Counted from the stretch's first letter, positions 33,866 to 43,301 are shown. The stretch is DNA of 64,000 bases from an uncultured Roseobacter sp. (GCF_947496515.1 NZ_CANMDB010000017.1:1-64000); one strand, 5' to 3'. A program made the numbers and translations. Notes: a model not told the origin generated them from the sequence alone.

Positions 33866-34780
33866 CTAGGTGCGTGTCGATAGCGTTCTCAGCACATTCC
33901 TCCGTCTGCGCGGGTCCTCGGGCAGGATGACGGCTTTGTCCGCGGCGAAAACATCCTTGTAAGGTCCGCTGAACAGCACCCGGCGGTCCGCAAATTCCGC
34001 CAGCCTGAGGTTTCGCGCAAAGCTATGGCCCAGTCCCGAAATCCGGAACTCCGGCGCCTGCCGGGTCGGCTCCAGGAAGCCCTCGACCGCCAAGTGCTTC
34101 AAGGGCCCGGCGGCGAGGACAAACCGGCCTCCTTGTGTGTTCTCGACAATAAAGCGGCCCGCAGCTGTGTCGTACCGGCCGTAAACAGTCGCAAAACTGC
34201 CATCGGTCTGAGCGGCACCGACCCGCGTCACCGGTACACCGCCAACCGCCAACCTGCCGATCCGGCGGGTCACATCCCCTGCAATCACGTCACGCGGAGA
34301 CCTGGCGGTCGACAGTCGGCTCGCGATCACGCGATTGCCCTGCCAAAGACCAGAAACCGCGACACGGTCTCCCACCCGTGGTCGCTGCATTCCCGATGTC
34401 AGGGCAACCTCAACGCCGTTGACAACGGCCCGCTGTCCCGAGACCGCGCTGACCGGGCCGACCACGGGCTGGGTCAGGTACACCCGGCGGGCGACCAGGC
34501 CATCCCCAGATGCAGCCGCCTCGACCGTGAGGCTGTCGCCGGGAACGAGGCTGCCGGTGGGCAGAGGCCCGAAGGCATCCACAAGAACGGTACCGGCGTT
34601 GATCGCAACCGACCGCCCCGCAACGATGAAGCCGTTCAGATCCGTCAGGATACCAACGATCCCGGTGCCCCCGATCCCGCCCTCAAGTTCACGCTCCTGC
34701 CCCAGAACACCCCGGGGCAGGGCACAGGCTGCCATACCGCTGAACACTGCTGCGCGACGGGAGAGATTACCGGTCTTCAT
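33866..34780 (-). CDS. DUF5666-domain exported protein
   Basis: A 304-residue protein with a probable twin-arginine signal (LSRRAAVFSGMAACALPRGVLG) followed by repeated beta-strand modules of the DUF5666 kind: GPVSAVSGQRAVVNGVEVAL, RVGDRVAVSGLWQGNRVIASRL, GRYDTAAGRFIVENTQGG. Such modules are small OB-like barrels of unknown role, often in periplasmic or surface proteins. The start at 34780 overlaps the end of the DUF6502 gene by 14 bases; an upstream ATG at 34879 would run inside that gene. The pairing with DUF6502 recurs in roseobacters as far as I recall. Confidence 0.82.
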   Translation of the reverse strand: MKTGNLSRRAAVFSGMAACALPRGVLGQERELEGGIGGTGIVGILTDLNGFIVAGRSVAINAGTVLVDAFGPLPTGSLVPGDSLTVEAAASGDGLVARRVYLTQPVVGPVSAVSGQRAVVNGVEVALTSGMQRPRVGDRVAVSGLWQGNRVIASRLSTARSPRDVIAGDVTRRIGRLAVGGVPVTRVGAAQTDGSFATVYGRYDTAAGRFIVENTQGGRFVLAAGPLKHLAVEGFLEPTRQAPEFRISGLGHSFARNLRLAEFADRRVLFSGPYKDVFAADKAVILPEDPRRRRNVLRTLSTRT

Positions 34781-35612
34781 TGGGATCTTGTCCTTTGGTC
34801 TTTGGCCGCTCGGTCTCCTTGTAAAAGAAGACACCAAAGCGAAAACGATTTGTGGCGGTCGGGTCGGTGGCATCCTCACTTTGCAACCCGGCCGCGGTCT
34901 TGTTGATCTGCCTTAGCGCGTCGGTGGCAACGTCCCGCACGTCTGTCTCGATCCGGTGCAGCGCGTCATCCGTCAGCGCGTTGTAGAACACCGCGCGTTC
35001 CAGATGGGCGGGATCTTCTGCCAGGATGTTATCCACCGCCGCGCTCATGTGATCGCCCAGATTATGCGAGAAGAAATGCAACCGCTGATCCATGTCTGCC
35101 GGGCCGACCAGACCGTCGAGCACCAGATGCACGCTGTCGTCCTCGGTGGTGACGATGCCCTGCCGGGCAAGTTCGTCGAGCACGGTGCGCGGACGGATGT
35201 CGCGGCTCACGGATTGCACCAGCGCGTCGAAACTCGGACCCGTCTCTGCACTGCGCGGGATTGCGATGGGTTGACCATCCGGGTCCGTGTAATCCGCGTT
35301 GGACATCCAGCGCCCGACCACGGTGCTGAGGGTGGAGAGCTTGCGCCGCTGCCCTTCGGTATCGTCATCCGGCAGCGTGCGGAATTCCCTGACGTCCCGG
35401 CGATGTACGCCGGTCATGATGCTGATCCGGCTATCGGTCGCGTCATCGCCGAGGATTTCCTCGGCCACTTCGACGTAGCTCTGTTTGACGACCCGGTAGA
35501 GCGCGCGGACCGTCACGTTCTGAGCGATCAACGCCCGCACCAGCGGACGCAGCACCTTGCGGATCGCGCGTTCAAAGCGGCCGGGTTGGCTGAAGGGATC
35601 ATTGTCGGTCAC
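34767..35612 (-). CDS. DUF6502-family protein
   Basis: A 281-residue cytoplasmic protein. The N-terminus (AIRKVLRPLVRALIAQNVTVRALYRVVKQSYVEVA) and SRISIMTGVHRRDVREFRTL look like a winged helix-turn-helix arrangement, so it may bind DNA. The C-terminal half is helical (HFFSHNLGDHMSAAVDNIL). The best start is a GTG at 35612, which places the family's first helix at residue 12; no ATG gives a sensible N-terminus, and the ribosome-binding site is weak. Coupled to the DUF5666 gene and divergent from the fasciclin genes across a long inverted repeat, which it might itself recognise (inference). Confidence 0.82.
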   Translation of the reverse strand: MTDNDPFSQPGRFERAIRKVLRPLVRALIAQNVTVRALYRVVKQSYVEVAEEILGDDATDSRISIMTGVHRRDVREFRTLPDDDTEGQRRKLSTLSTVVGRWMSNADYTDPDGQPIAIPRSAETGPSFDALVQSVSRDIRPRTVLDELARQGIVTTEDDSVHLVLDGLVGPADMDQRLHFFSHNLGDHMSAAVDNILAEDPAHLERAVFYNALTDDALHRIETDVRDVATDALRQINKTAAGLQSEDATDPTATNRFRFGVFFYKETERPKTKGQDPNEDR

Positions 35613-35636
35613 CAGGCCAAGATGACGACTGTGTAA

Positions 35637-35704
35637 ATTTTTTCCACAAAAAAGCGACACGCCGGTCTGGACGAAATGTCGCGATGCTTTATGTGGGAAA
35701 AAAT
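35637..35704. promoter_or_regulatory. Nested inverted repeat in the DUF6502/fasciclin divergent promoter
   Basis: Outer arms ATTTTTTCCACA (35637-35648) and TGTGGGAAAAAAT (35692-35704) are complementary apart from one extra base; inner arms GCGACA and TGTCGC lie inside them. The structure spans 68 bp in a 118-bp divergent spacer and could be a large operator or, if transcribed, a long hairpin. Confidence 0.55.
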
Positions 35705-35730
35705 CACACAAAACCTGAAGGAGTACGACG

Positions 35731-36219
35731 ATGACATTCTCAACCCTCTTGAAAGCGGGCCTCCTGGCCTCTGGTCTCGCGCTGGCTGGCTGCGCCACGA
35801 TGCCCGCACAGGATCCCGACATCGTCGAGGTTGTCCAGTCGGCCGGATCTTTCGACACGCTTGTCGCGGCGGTCAGCGCGGCGGATCTGGTGGAGACATT
35901 GCAGTCCGAAGGCCCTTTCACCGTCTTTGCGCCGACTGATGCGGCCTTTGCAGCCTTGCCGGCCGGCACGGTTGAAACCCTGCTCAAGCCCGAGAACAAG
36001 GATCAGCTGGTGTCAATCCTGACCTACCACGTGTTGCCCGGCAAAGTGATGGCAGCAGATCTGGCCGGACAACGCCTCAGCCCCGAAACGGTCAATGGCA
36101 AGACCGTGCATGTGGACGGCCGCAACGGTGTCACTGTGAATGGCGTCGATGTGATCCAGGCGGACATCCCGGCCTCCAACGGCGTGATCCATGTCATCGA
36201 TGAAGTGTTGCTCCCGTAA
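35731..36219 (+). CDS. Fasciclin-domain lipoprotein
   Basis: A 162-residue exported protein. A lipobox LAGC ends the signal peptide (cysteine near residue 21), so it is probably anchored in a membrane by lipid. The rest is one fasciclin (FAS1) domain: [20 protein letters not shown] for the first conserved block and [16 protein letters not shown] for the second, ending [16 protein letters not shown]1 domains mediate adhesion. The ATG at 35731 follows GAAGGAG. It precedes a secreted protein with two more fasciclin domains by 24 bases, so the two are probably one operon. Confidence 0.92.
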   Translation: MTFSTLLKAGLLASGLALAGCATMPAQDPDIVEVVQSAGSFDTLVAAVSAADLVETLQSEGPFTVFAPTDAAFAALPAGTVETLLKPENKDQLVSILTYHVLPGKVMAADLAGQRLSPETVNGKTVHVDGRNGVTVNGVDVIQADIPASNGVIHVIDEVLLP

Positions 36220-36243
36220 TCCGCGGCAAAAAAGGACTGAGTT

Positions 36244-38160
36244 ATGAAAACCTTCCAATTTACCGGCTTTGGCGCGGCAGATCTGTTTGGCGAGACCTCG
36301 ATAAGGTCTCACCTTGAGTTCACCATGCCCGCCTCGGCCACGCTGGACATTACCGTGACAGATGACGATCCGCGCCTGTCGGGCGATGCGCACCGCAATG
36401 AGCGCGGCGATGATACCAGCGGTCAGAAAGCCACCATTCTGCGTGACGGCGAGGACGTTGGCACAGGTGGGCGGCTCTATGCAGAGAACGTCTGGCACCT
36501 GCGCGGCGATGACGGCAAAGGCTACCGTCTGGTCGAACTGGAGCAGCCGGGCCAACAGCCTGACAGCTTTACCTTCCTGGGGCCTGTACCGCCTGTCGGT
36601 GTGTCCCTGACGGTCGGTAGCCCCGCGAACGTGACGGGCCGGGGGCTCAGCTACGACAAGCTCTCGGCCGGGGAGATCGCAAAACCCAACATCGTGGAGA
36701 TCGCTGCGGGATCGGATGACTTCAACATCCTGGTCAAGGCGCTGACGGCGGCGGATCTGGTCGGCACGGTTCAGGCCGCCAATGACATTACCGTTTTCGC
36801 ACCGACCGATGCGGCCTTTACCCAACTGGCCAAGGATCTGGGCTTTGACGGGGATGGCACGGATGAAGATGCCGTCTTCGACTTTATCGCCGGAGCGCTG
36901 GCAGGGCTCGCCCCCGATGGCAACCCGATCCCGCTGCTGACGGACATCCTGCTCTATCACGTGTCAGCGGGCGCCAAGACCGCGGCAGAGGTGGATGCCG
37001 CCGAGCAGGTCCAGACCTTGCTGGAGGGGGCGACCTTCGGCTCCGAGGGGACCGAGCTGGTAGACAATGAACCCGATGTGGCCAACCCCAATATCGTGAT
37101 CCCGGATCTCGCTGCGTCAAACGGCATGGTCCAGGTGATCGACCGGGTGCTGATCCCGCTCGACATCCCCGGCAACACGCCCGAGCCTGAGCCGTTGCCG
37201 ACGTTGACCGAGATCGTAGCGGCCAGCGGTGGCACCTTCGATCAGGATGGCAGCGATTTCGATCTGCTGCTCAACGCGGTCCAGACAGCCGGGCTGGCGG
37301 ATGCGCTGAACGATCCGGAGGCGGATCTGACGGTTTTTGCGCCCAACGACGACGCCTTTGTGACGCTCAGCCAGACGCTGGGGTTCAAGGGGTCGGACGA
37401 GGGCGAAGCCTTTGCCTATCTGGTCGATGCGCTGACATTGCTGAGCGGTGGCGGTGATCCCGTTCCGCTGCTCACTGAGATCCTGACCTACCACGTGGTA
37501 CCCGAGGCGCTGGACTCCACCGCTGTCCTGAGCAGCACGGGCATCGTCACGTTGCAGGGGGGCACGCTGACGGTTGAGGGCACGCGCCTTGTGGATGCGG
37601 ATCCCGATATCACCGACCCCAGCCTGATCGCGACCGACATTCAGGCCTCAAACGGCATCGCGCATGTGCTCGATGGTGTGCTGCTGCCAGCGGACATCCT
37701 GCAATCGGATGGATCCGGTGACGTTGATTTCGTGATCGACGGTGACCGCGGCAGTGTGATCCGCACCGGACGCGACAATGACCTGGTGGACGGCAACGGC
37801 GGTCATGACTTCATCCGGCTCGGCAGTGGGGATGACATCGGGCTCGGCGGTGCGGGCAATGACATCCTCCACGGCGGGCGCGGCGATGACCGGCTAGAGG
37901 GCGGCAAGGGCAATGATCTGCTGATCGGCAACAGCGGCGATGATGTTTTTGTCTTCCGCACAGGCGATGGCACCGACCTGATCAAGCATTTCCAGGATGG
38001 GCATGACCTGATCGACCTGAGCGGCACCGACGCTGCCAGCATCGACGATCTGAGCATCACCCAGAAGGGGCGGGCGACCGTGATCGATCTGGGCGAGGAT
38101 CAGGCGATCATCCTGACAGGACGGAACATCGATCTGGGTGCGGAAGATTTCATCTTCTAG
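36244..38160 (+). CDS. Secreted fasciclin-RTX protein
   Basis: A 638-residue protein without a signal peptide, built from an N-terminal beta domain (residues about 1-140), two fasciclin domains (about 148-305 and 321-485, each with a VFAPxDxAF block and an ILxYHV block), and a calcium-binding RTX section at about 495-575 (LGGAGNDILHGGRGDDRLEGG) followed by a C-terminal tail (ending GAEDFIF) of the kind recognised by type I secretion. RTX repeats fold on binding calcium outside the cell. The combination suggests an extracellular adhesin working with the lipoprotein upstream. No type I exporter is coded nearby. A terminator follows. Confidence 0.92.
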   Translation: MKTFQFTGFGAADLFGETSIRSHLEFTMPASATLDITVTDDDPRLSGDAHRNERGDDTSGQKATILRDGEDVGTGGRLYAENVWHLRGDDGKGYRLVELEQPGQQPDSFTFLGPVPPVGVSLTVGSPANVTGRGLSYDKLSAGEIAKPNIVEIAAGSDDFNILVKALTAADLVGTVQAANDITVFAPTDAAFTQLAKDLGFDGDGTDEDAVFDFIAGALAGLAPDGNPIPLLTDILLYHVSAGAKTAAEVDAAEQVQTLLEGATFGSEGTELVDNEPDVANPNIVIPDLAASNGMVQVIDRVLIPLDIPGNTPEPEPLPTLTEIVAASGGTFDQDGSDFDLLLNAVQTAGLADALNDPEADLTVFAPNDDAFVTLSQTLGFKGSDEGEAFAYLVDALTLLSGGGDPVPLLTEILTYHVVPEALDSTAVLSSTGIVTLQGGTLTVEGTRLVDADPDITDPSLIATDIQASNGIAHVLDGVLLPADILQSDGSGDVDFVIDGDRGSVIRTGRDNDLVDGNGGHDFIRLGSGDDIGLGGAGNDILHGGRGDDRLEGGKGNDLLIGNSGDDVFVFRTGDGTDLIKHFQDGHDLIDLSGTDAASIDDLSITQKGRATVIDLGEDQAIILTGRNIDLGAEDFIF

Positions 38161-38174
38161 GCCGTGGATCCCTC

Positions 38175-38230
38175 ATCCGGCACCGGGTGCAGCCATCTGC
38201 CTTTGGCATCACAAGACCCCGGTGCCGGAT
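38175..38230 (+). repeat. Perfect 13-bp inverted repeat after the fasciclin-RTX gene
   Basis: ATCCGGCACCGGG (38175-38187) and CCCGGTGCCGGAT (38218-38230) are exact complements separated by 30 bases that can themselves fold (TGCC-TTT-GGCA). It begins 15 bases after the stop and could protect the 3' end of the mRNA. Confidence 0.6.
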
Positions 38231-38267
38231 ACCCCAGCTTGACGTGGCACCGCGTCAGGCAACTTGG

Positions 38268-38295
38268 GTCGGCAGCACGCTGTCGGCCCCTTTTT
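38268..38295 (+). terminator. Rho-independent terminator
   Basis: GTCGGCAGC (38268-38276) pairs with GCTGTCGGC (38279-38287), with two G-U pairs, followed by CCC and five T residues (38291-38295). It closes the fasciclin operon. Confidence 0.65.
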
Positions 38296-38380
38296 CTGCC
38301 GGATTGCCGGGATTGAAAATCCGGCGTACTGGCATCGATGCCCGCTAGTGCTGATGCGCGATGCCTGCTAGATCTTTCGC

Positions 38381-38743
38381 ATGGTGCAAAGCGCAGTCAG
38401 ATTTTGCCGGGTCTTGCTGATCGTCAGTGCGATGATCGCGGTGATCGCGGTCGGCTTTGCCCATCGTGTGGCGCATCCCGCAGCATCCCCCGACATGATC
38501 GCGTATCTGGCATCGGGCGGATCGCTGAGCGATGTCTGCGGATCGGGCGGTAGCGATGGCACCGCGCCTGTGGCCTGCGAGGCCTGCCGGATCAGTGATG
38601 CGGCGGCCTTGCTGACCACGAGCGGCGGGACCTTTGTTGCAACACTGCCCAAATGTGACCGGCTCCGGGTCATCGCGAAACGCTTGGCAGAGGCGCGCGG
38701 CCTTGATCCGGCGCGTCTGGTCCGCGCACCCCCTCTGGCCTGA
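38381..38743 (+). CDS. Small exported protein, DUF2946-like
   Basis: A 120-residue protein with one N-terminal hydrophobic helix (LLIVSAMIAVIAVGFAH), either a signal anchor or signal peptide, then SDVCGSG and CEACRISDAAAL, resembling the cysteine pairs of DUF2946 proteins, which accompany copper and TonB transport genes. The tail is basic and may be cytoplasmic or periplasmic. It is 70 bases before the PepSY gene. The ribosome-binding site is poor (start 38381 is a best guess). Confidence 0.65.
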   Translation: MVQSAVRFCRVLLIVSAMIAVIAVGFAHRVAHPAASPDMIAYLASGGSLSDVCGSGGSDGTAPVACEACRISDAAALLTTSGGTFVATLPKCDRLRVIAKRLAEARGLDPARLVRAPPLA

Positions 38744-38813
38744 TCCTCTTACATCAGAACCCTTTATTGCCCGTGCGCCCTGTGCCGCGGGTTCTCAGGC
38801 CTGGAGCCCTAAA

Positions 38814-40199
38814 ATGACAATGACTGCACCAGATGCGCAGCCCGAGCGGCGCGCCAACAAGATCTATTTCGCCGCGTGGCGCTGGCATTTCTACGCCGGG
38901 TTGTTCGTAATTCCGTTTCTCACAGTGTTGGCCTTTACCGGCATGATGATGCTGTGGATCGCCTGGGTTGACGGCCGCGACGGCGAACGCACCCCTGTCG
39001 TACCGCAAGACACGGTGCTGGCGGTCTCTGCCCAGTCCCAGGCGGCATTGGCCGCTGTCCCCGGCGGCACACTCAGGCAATATGTGGCCCCGCGCCGCGA
39101 CGATCTGGCAGCCCTCTTTCGGGTTGATCGGGACGGCGAGGCAACGATGGTCGCAGTGGACCCCTACACCGCGCAGGTGATCGAACGTTTCCCGCGGCGC
39201 AGTGGCTGGTATGACTTTTTCGACGGCATCCACAGCGACCTGATGCTGGGTGTCCTCGGCGACAGACTGCTGGAGACAGCGGCCTCGCTCAGCCTGATGC
39301 TGGTGGCCACGGGCCTTTACATGTGGTGGCCACGAGAGGCGGGATGGCGCGCGGCGCTGCTGCCGGGCTTCGGCCGCGGCCGGTCGTTGTGGAAATCGCT
39401 GCATGGTGTTGTCGGCATCTGGATGTCGATCTTTCTGGTCTTCTTTCTGATCTCCGGTCTGGCCTGGGCCGGGATCTGGGGCGGCAAGATGGTCCAGGCC
39501 TGGAGCCAGTTTCCCGCTGAGAAGTGGGACAACGTCCCGCTGTCGGATGAGACCCATGCCAGTATGAACCACGACCGGCGCGAGGTTCCCTGGGGGTTGG
39601 AGCAGACGCCCTTGCCGGCCTCCGGCAGCGAAGCAGGCGTAACGGGCGTGTCCGGGCCGGTGACGCTCGACAGTGTGGATGCACTGGCTCGGGCCATCGG
39701 GTTCGATGCGCGCTACCAGCTGAACCTGCCCTCCGGAGAGGCTGGGGTCTGGACACTCAGCCGCGATTCCATGAGCACCGACAGCACCGTGCCCACGACG
39801 GACCGGACCATTCACGTGGACCAGTTCACTGGCAAGATCCTCGCCGACGTCCGCTATGCTGACTATTCCGTGCCCGCAAAGATGATGGCGGTGGGCATTG
39901 CCCTGCATATGGGCACACTGGGACTGTGGAGCGTTCTGGCCAATACGGTGGTCTGCCTGTCGGTGCTGTTTCTCTGTGTCAGCTCCGTTGTGCTGTGGTG
40001 GAAGCGCAGGCCCGCGGGCGCGGGCCGTCTCGCGGCGCCGCCTATGCCTAAGGAGATGCCGCTATGGCAGGGCGCCATTCTGGTGGGGCTCGGTGTGTCG
40101 ATGGCCTTTCCCATGGCAGGCATTGCGCTGCTGAGTGTGCTGGCGCTCGATCTGTTGATCCTCTCCCGGATGCCCCGACTTCGTCAGAGCCTGACCTGA
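38814..40199 (+). CDS. PepSY-domain iron-regulated-type membrane protein (PiuB-like)
   Basis: A 461-residue inner-membrane protein with four main helices and PepSY modules between them. Landmarks: AAWRWHFYAGLFVIPFLTVLAFTG (first helix with histidine), FFDGIHSDLMLG, RSLWKSLHGVVGIWMSIFLVF (histidine-bearing helix) and ALHMGTLGLWSVL. These conserved histidines suggest haem binding and a role as ferric-siderophore reductase, as proposed for the family. The ATG at 38814 has GGAG 7 bases upstream. No TonB receptor is adjacent, which is unusual for this family. Confidence 0.92.
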   Translation: MTMTAPDAQPERRANKIYFAAWRWHFYAGLFVIPFLTVLAFTGMMMLWIAWVDGRDGERTPVVPQDTVLAVSAQSQAALAAVPGGTLRQYVAPRRDDLAALFRVDRDGEATMVAVDPYTAQVIERFPRRSGWYDFFDGIHSDLMLGVLGDRLLETAASLSLMLVATGLYMWWPREAGWRAALLPGFGRGRSLWKSLHGVVGIWMSIFLVFFLISGLAWAGIWGGKMVQAWSQFPAEKWDNVPLSDETHASMNHDRREVPWGLEQTPLPASGSEAGVTGVSGPVTLDSVDALARAIGFDARYQLNLPSGEAGVWTLSRDSMSTDSTVPTTDRTIHVDQFTGKILADVRYADYSVPAKMMAVGIALHMGTLGLWSVLANTVVCLSVLFLCVSSVVLWWKRRPAGAGRLAAPPMPKEMPLWQGAILVGLGVSMAFPMAGIALLSVLALDLLILSRMPRLRQSLT

Positions 40200-40206
40200 T
40201 CGCGGG

Positions 40207-40236
40207 CAGGGGCGGCGGCGCGACACGCTGCCCCTG
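40207..40236. terminator. Possible bidirectional hairpin between convergent genes
   Basis: CAGGGGC (40207-40213) pairs with GCCCCTG (40230-40236), eight bases after the PepSY stop. The following sequence (TTCAATACG) is only weakly T-rich, so terminator activity is uncertain. Confidence 0.35.
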
Positions 40237-40290
40237 TTCAATACGCTGACATACTCTGGTGGCACGGATTGCGCCGAGCCTCCCCGAATA

Positions 40291-41070
40291 TCAGACGGTG
40301 CCGCCGAGCGATCCTTCCAGCGTCGCCAGTTCCTGACCACCGGCCATCATGTCCTGAAGCTCTTCCGGTGTGATCTCGCCGCGGCTGGCGGTGCCAAAGG
40401 TCTTGCCGCGGTTCAGCACTGTAAAGCGGTCGCCCACGGCCATGGCGTGGCGCACGTTGTGGGTGATGAAGACCACGGCGATCCCCTGCTTGCGCACCTT
40501 GTCCACCGTTGCCAGCACATTGGCCGTCTGGCGTACACCCAAGGCCGAGGTCGGCTCATCGAGGATCAGCACCTTGGCCCCGAAATGCACCGCGCGCGCG
40601 ATGGCAACCGTTTGCCGTTCGCCGCCCGACAGCGTGCCCACCGCCTGATCCGGCCCCCGCAGGTTGATGCCCATCTGGCCCATCTCGGCCATGGTGACCT
40701 TGTTGGCGTAGTCATGGTCGAAAAAGGACATGCCAAAGCGCTTTTTGACCGGCTCGTTGCCCATGAAGAAGTTGCGACTGACCGACATCAGCGGGATCAT
40801 CGCCAGATGCTGGTGCACCGTGGCGATCCCCGCCGCAATGGCATCGCGGGGGCGGTTGAAGTCCAAGGGCTTACCTTCAAAGATGATCTCGCCCCGGGTC
40901 GGTTTGTGCACACCGGACATGGTCTTGATAAAGGTGGATTTCCCGGCACCATTGTCGCCCAGCAGGCAGTGGCATTCGCCGCGGTGCACGTCGAGCGACA
41001 CGCCTGCAAGCGCTATGACCGAGCCGAAGTGCTTTTCGATGTTGCGCATCTGGATGATGGGATCGGCCAT
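40291..41070 (-). CDS. Sugar ABC transporter ATPase (single-domain, FrcA-like), probable inositol importer
   Basis: A 259-residue ATPase: Walker [10 protein letters not shown], signature LSGGERQTV, Walker [13 protein letters not shown] and the histidine in [10 protein letters not shown]. Carbohydrate importers of this class usually have a double ATPase of about 500 residues; this one is a single domain like the fructose transporter FrcA, so it probably works as a homodimer. It follows the permease by one base, in an operon adjoining lacI and the iol genes; inositol is therefore the likely solute (context inference). Confidence 0.92.
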   Translation of the reverse strand: MADPIIQMRNIEKHFGSVIALAGVSLDVHRGECHCLLGDNGAGKSTFIKTMSGVHKPTRGEIIFEGKPLDFNRPRDAIAAGIATVHQHLAMIPLMSVSRNFFMGNEPVKKRFGMSFFDHDYANKVTMAEMGQMGINLRGPDQAVGTLSGGERQTVAIARAVHFGAKVLILDEPTSALGVRQTANVLATVDKVRKQGIAVVFITHNVRHAMAVGDRFTVLNRGKTFGTASRGEITPEELQDMMAGGQELATLEGSLGGTV

Positions 41071-41071
41071 A

Positions 41072-42184
41072 CTAGCGCTCCCCCGTGATGATGCGGCGGA
41101 TATAGGTGTTCAGGATCACCGCAAAGAGCAGGATCACTCCGAGGAACACCCGGAAGAGCGAGCTTTCCACCCCGGCAAAGAACAGCCCCTGCTGTACCAC
41201 ACCAAAGATCAATGCGCCCAGGGCCGCCCCGACCACTGAGCCGTAGCCGCCCGTCAGCAGGGCGCCACCGATGACCACGGCGATGATCGCCTCGAACTCC
41301 TTCAGCAGGCCGCGGTCCGCACCCGCGGAGCCAAACTCCATCACCTGGCAGACCGCCAGCACCGTAGCGCAGAAGGCGGTCAGCACGAACATCAGGATCT
41401 TGACGCGGTTCACCGGCACCCCGGAATTGCGCGCCGCGTCGGGATCGCCGCCCGCGGCAAAAATCCAGTTGCCAAAGCGGGTGCGTGTCAGAAGGATATG
41501 GCCAATGACCACCAGGGCGATCGCCCAGACGATCAGCATCGGGATGCCATCGACAACAGGCTGACCCGCGCGCGTCCCCCGCTCGAACACCGCGATCAGT
41601 CCCTGATCCCCGAGCCACTGGAAAATCGGCTGGCCGATCTTGCCGCCGAACAAAGGCGCCAGCCAGTCGCCCTCTGCCGCATCGCGGATCCCGCCGATGA
41701 TGGTTTTGTTCTCCACCGTCTGCGGAATGTAGATGGTAAAGCCGCGCAGGATAAACAGAAACGCCAGTGTCACGATGAAGCTCGGCAACCCGGTCCGCAC
41801 CACGATCCAGCCATTGAGCGCGCCAAGCGCCATACAGATCGCAAAGGTGATCAGAATGGCGATCCACATGGGCAACGCCAGCACCACACCGAAGACCGCG
41901 ATCATCATACCCGCAAAGCCGATCATGGACCCTACGGAAAGGTCGAACTCACCGGCGATCATCAGCAGACAGGCCCCCACCGCGATGATCATGAATTGCG
42001 CTGAGACAACCGACCAGTTCATCACCCCCTGGCTGTTGAACATCCCGCTGTCGAAGGCAAAGAGCGCAAAAAGGGTGAAAACGGCAACCGTGCCCACGAT
42101 CCCGCCCAGTTCGGGGCGAATGAGCGCGCGGCGCAGGCGCGAGATATCCTTGATCCGCTCGTCTGAGTTGGCGGTATCAGCCAT
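41072..42184 (-). CDS. Sugar ABC transporter permease, probable inositol importer
   Basis: A 370-residue membrane protein of the RbsC/FrcC class (BPD_transp_2) with around ten hydrophobic segments. Diagnostic: [46 protein letters not shown], and [20 protein letters not shown] near the C-terminus. An attenuator-like terminator separates it from the binding-protein gene upstream. Confidence 0.93.
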   Translation of the reverse strand: MADTANSDERIKDISRLRRALIRPELGGIVGTVAVFTLFALFAFDSGMFNSQGVMNWSVVSAQFMIIAVGACLLMIAGEFDLSVGSMIGFAGMMIAVFGVVLALPMWIAILITFAICMALGALNGWIVVRTGLPSFIVTLAFLFILRGFTIYIPQTVENKTIIGGIRDAAEGDWLAPLFGGKIGQPIFQWLGDQGLIAVFERGTRAGQPVVDGIPMLIVWAIALVVIGHILLTRTRFGNWIFAAGGDPDAARNSGVPVNRVKILMFVLTAFCATVLAVCQVMEFGSAGADRGLLKEFEAIIAVVIGGALLTGGYGSVVGAALGALIFGVVQQGLFFAGVESSLFRVFLGVILLFAVILNTYIRRIITGER

Positions 42185-42211
42185 CTGGAGGCCTCCAAAA
42201 GCAGTATGAGG

Positions 42212-42246
42212 AAAAAGGGAGGCCTTCCGCGAGGGAAAGACCGCCC
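42212..42246 (-). terminator. Intra-operon intrinsic terminator/attenuator after the sugar-binding protein
   Basis: On the minus strand a stem (GGGCGGTCTTTCC with GGAAGGCCTCCC, a few mismatches) is followed by five T residues (complement of the A run 42212-42216). It lies 16 bases after the binding-protein stop and 28 bases before the permease start, and should reduce permease relative to binding-protein expression. Confidence 0.78.
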
Positions 42247-42262
42247 GAAAAAGCTGTGTCGC

Positions 42263-43213
42263 TTAGCGGTATTCGCCGGCGAACTCTTCAACCTTGCTCA
42301 GCGCGTCCTTGGTCACAAAGCCGGGGCCGGAGTTGATGTTGTTGCCCGGCAGCACACCGTAACGGTCCCAATTTGCCAGAATGACCACCGGCATGTAGGC
42401 CTGCAGGAATGGCTGCTGGTCGATGCCCCAGTTGATCACGTCGCCCTTGATGGCATCCACGATCTCTTCGCCCAGATCAAAGGTGCCAAAGTGGATGTCA
42501 CCGGCCATGCCGTTCTCTTCAAGCGCTGCGATGGTAGGATCGGCGGACACCGGGCCCAGCGTCAGGATGCCGTCCACATCGGGGTTGGCCGACAGATAGG
42601 CCAGCACCTTGTTCTTGATCTCGGCAGGGTCTGTCCCGCTGTCCATCATCGCATTGCCCAGCTCCACGCCCAGTGCGTCCGCATAGCCGCGGCAGCGTTC
42701 GCCCACGGTCGGCTGCTGGATGGCATGGTTCACGCAGAGAAAGTTCGTCACCCCTTCGTCCTTGGCGCGTTGACCGGCGGCAAAGCCTGCGTCGTATTCA
42801 GGCTGACCCACATACATCAAGGCACCGACTTCGCGGGCCTGCTCCGGCGTGCCGGTGTTCATGATGATGACGTCGATACCCTGATCCACGGCGGCACTGA
42901 TCGGCCCTTTGAGCACGTCAAAATCCGCCAAGGTGGTGATGATGCCATCGGGGTTGGAGGCCGCTGCCTGCTCGATGATGCGTGCCATATCGGCCACGTC
43001 CCCGGTCGGCGGGTTGCGGTATTCGACAGAAGCACCGACCTGTTCGCCCGCAAGCGCGATCCCGTTCTTGATGGTGTTCCACCAGCTGTCGGAATCCGGT
43101 GCATGGCTGACCAGAATATACGTCTCTCCCTCGGCGGAAGCAGCGGTCGCGCCCGTCAGCGCTGTCGCTGCGACAGCTGTGGCCAAAGCAGCCTGTTTCA
43201 TCATCGTTTTCAT
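42263..43213 (-). CDS. Sugar ABC transporter periplasmic binding protein, probable inositol importer
   Basis: A 316-residue type I periplasmic binding protein (Peripla_BP_4). Signal peptide MKTMMKQAALATAVAATALT with cleavage expected after the ASA near residue 27; the mature part begins EGETYILVSHAPDSDSWWNTIKNG and contains YVGQPEYDAGFAAGQRA, as in ribose/inositol-class binders. The start at 43213 has a strong GGGAGGAAA site. It heads the importer operon, divergent from lacI with one palindromic operator between them. Confidence 0.93.
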   Translation of the reverse strand: MKTMMKQAALATAVAATALTGATAASAEGETYILVSHAPDSDSWWNTIKNGIALAGEQVGASVEYRNPPTGDVADMARIIEQAAASNPDGIITTLADFDVLKGPISAAVDQGIDVIIMNTGTPEQAREVGALMYVGQPEYDAGFAAGQRAKDEGVTNFLCVNHAIQQPTVGERCRGYADALGVELGNAMMDSGTDPAEIKNKVLAYLSANPDVDGILTLGPVSADPTIAALEENGMAGDIHFGTFDLGEEIVDAIKGDVINWGIDQQPFLQAYMPVVILANWDRYGVLPGNNINSGPGFVTKDALSKVEEFAGEYR

Positions 43214-43301
43214 TATTTCCTCCCAAAAAATCACAAGCTTCCCAAGCTTGAAACGGAGTGTATCTCCCCGCTCGATTATTACCTAAACACGATTCAGGTA
43301 A

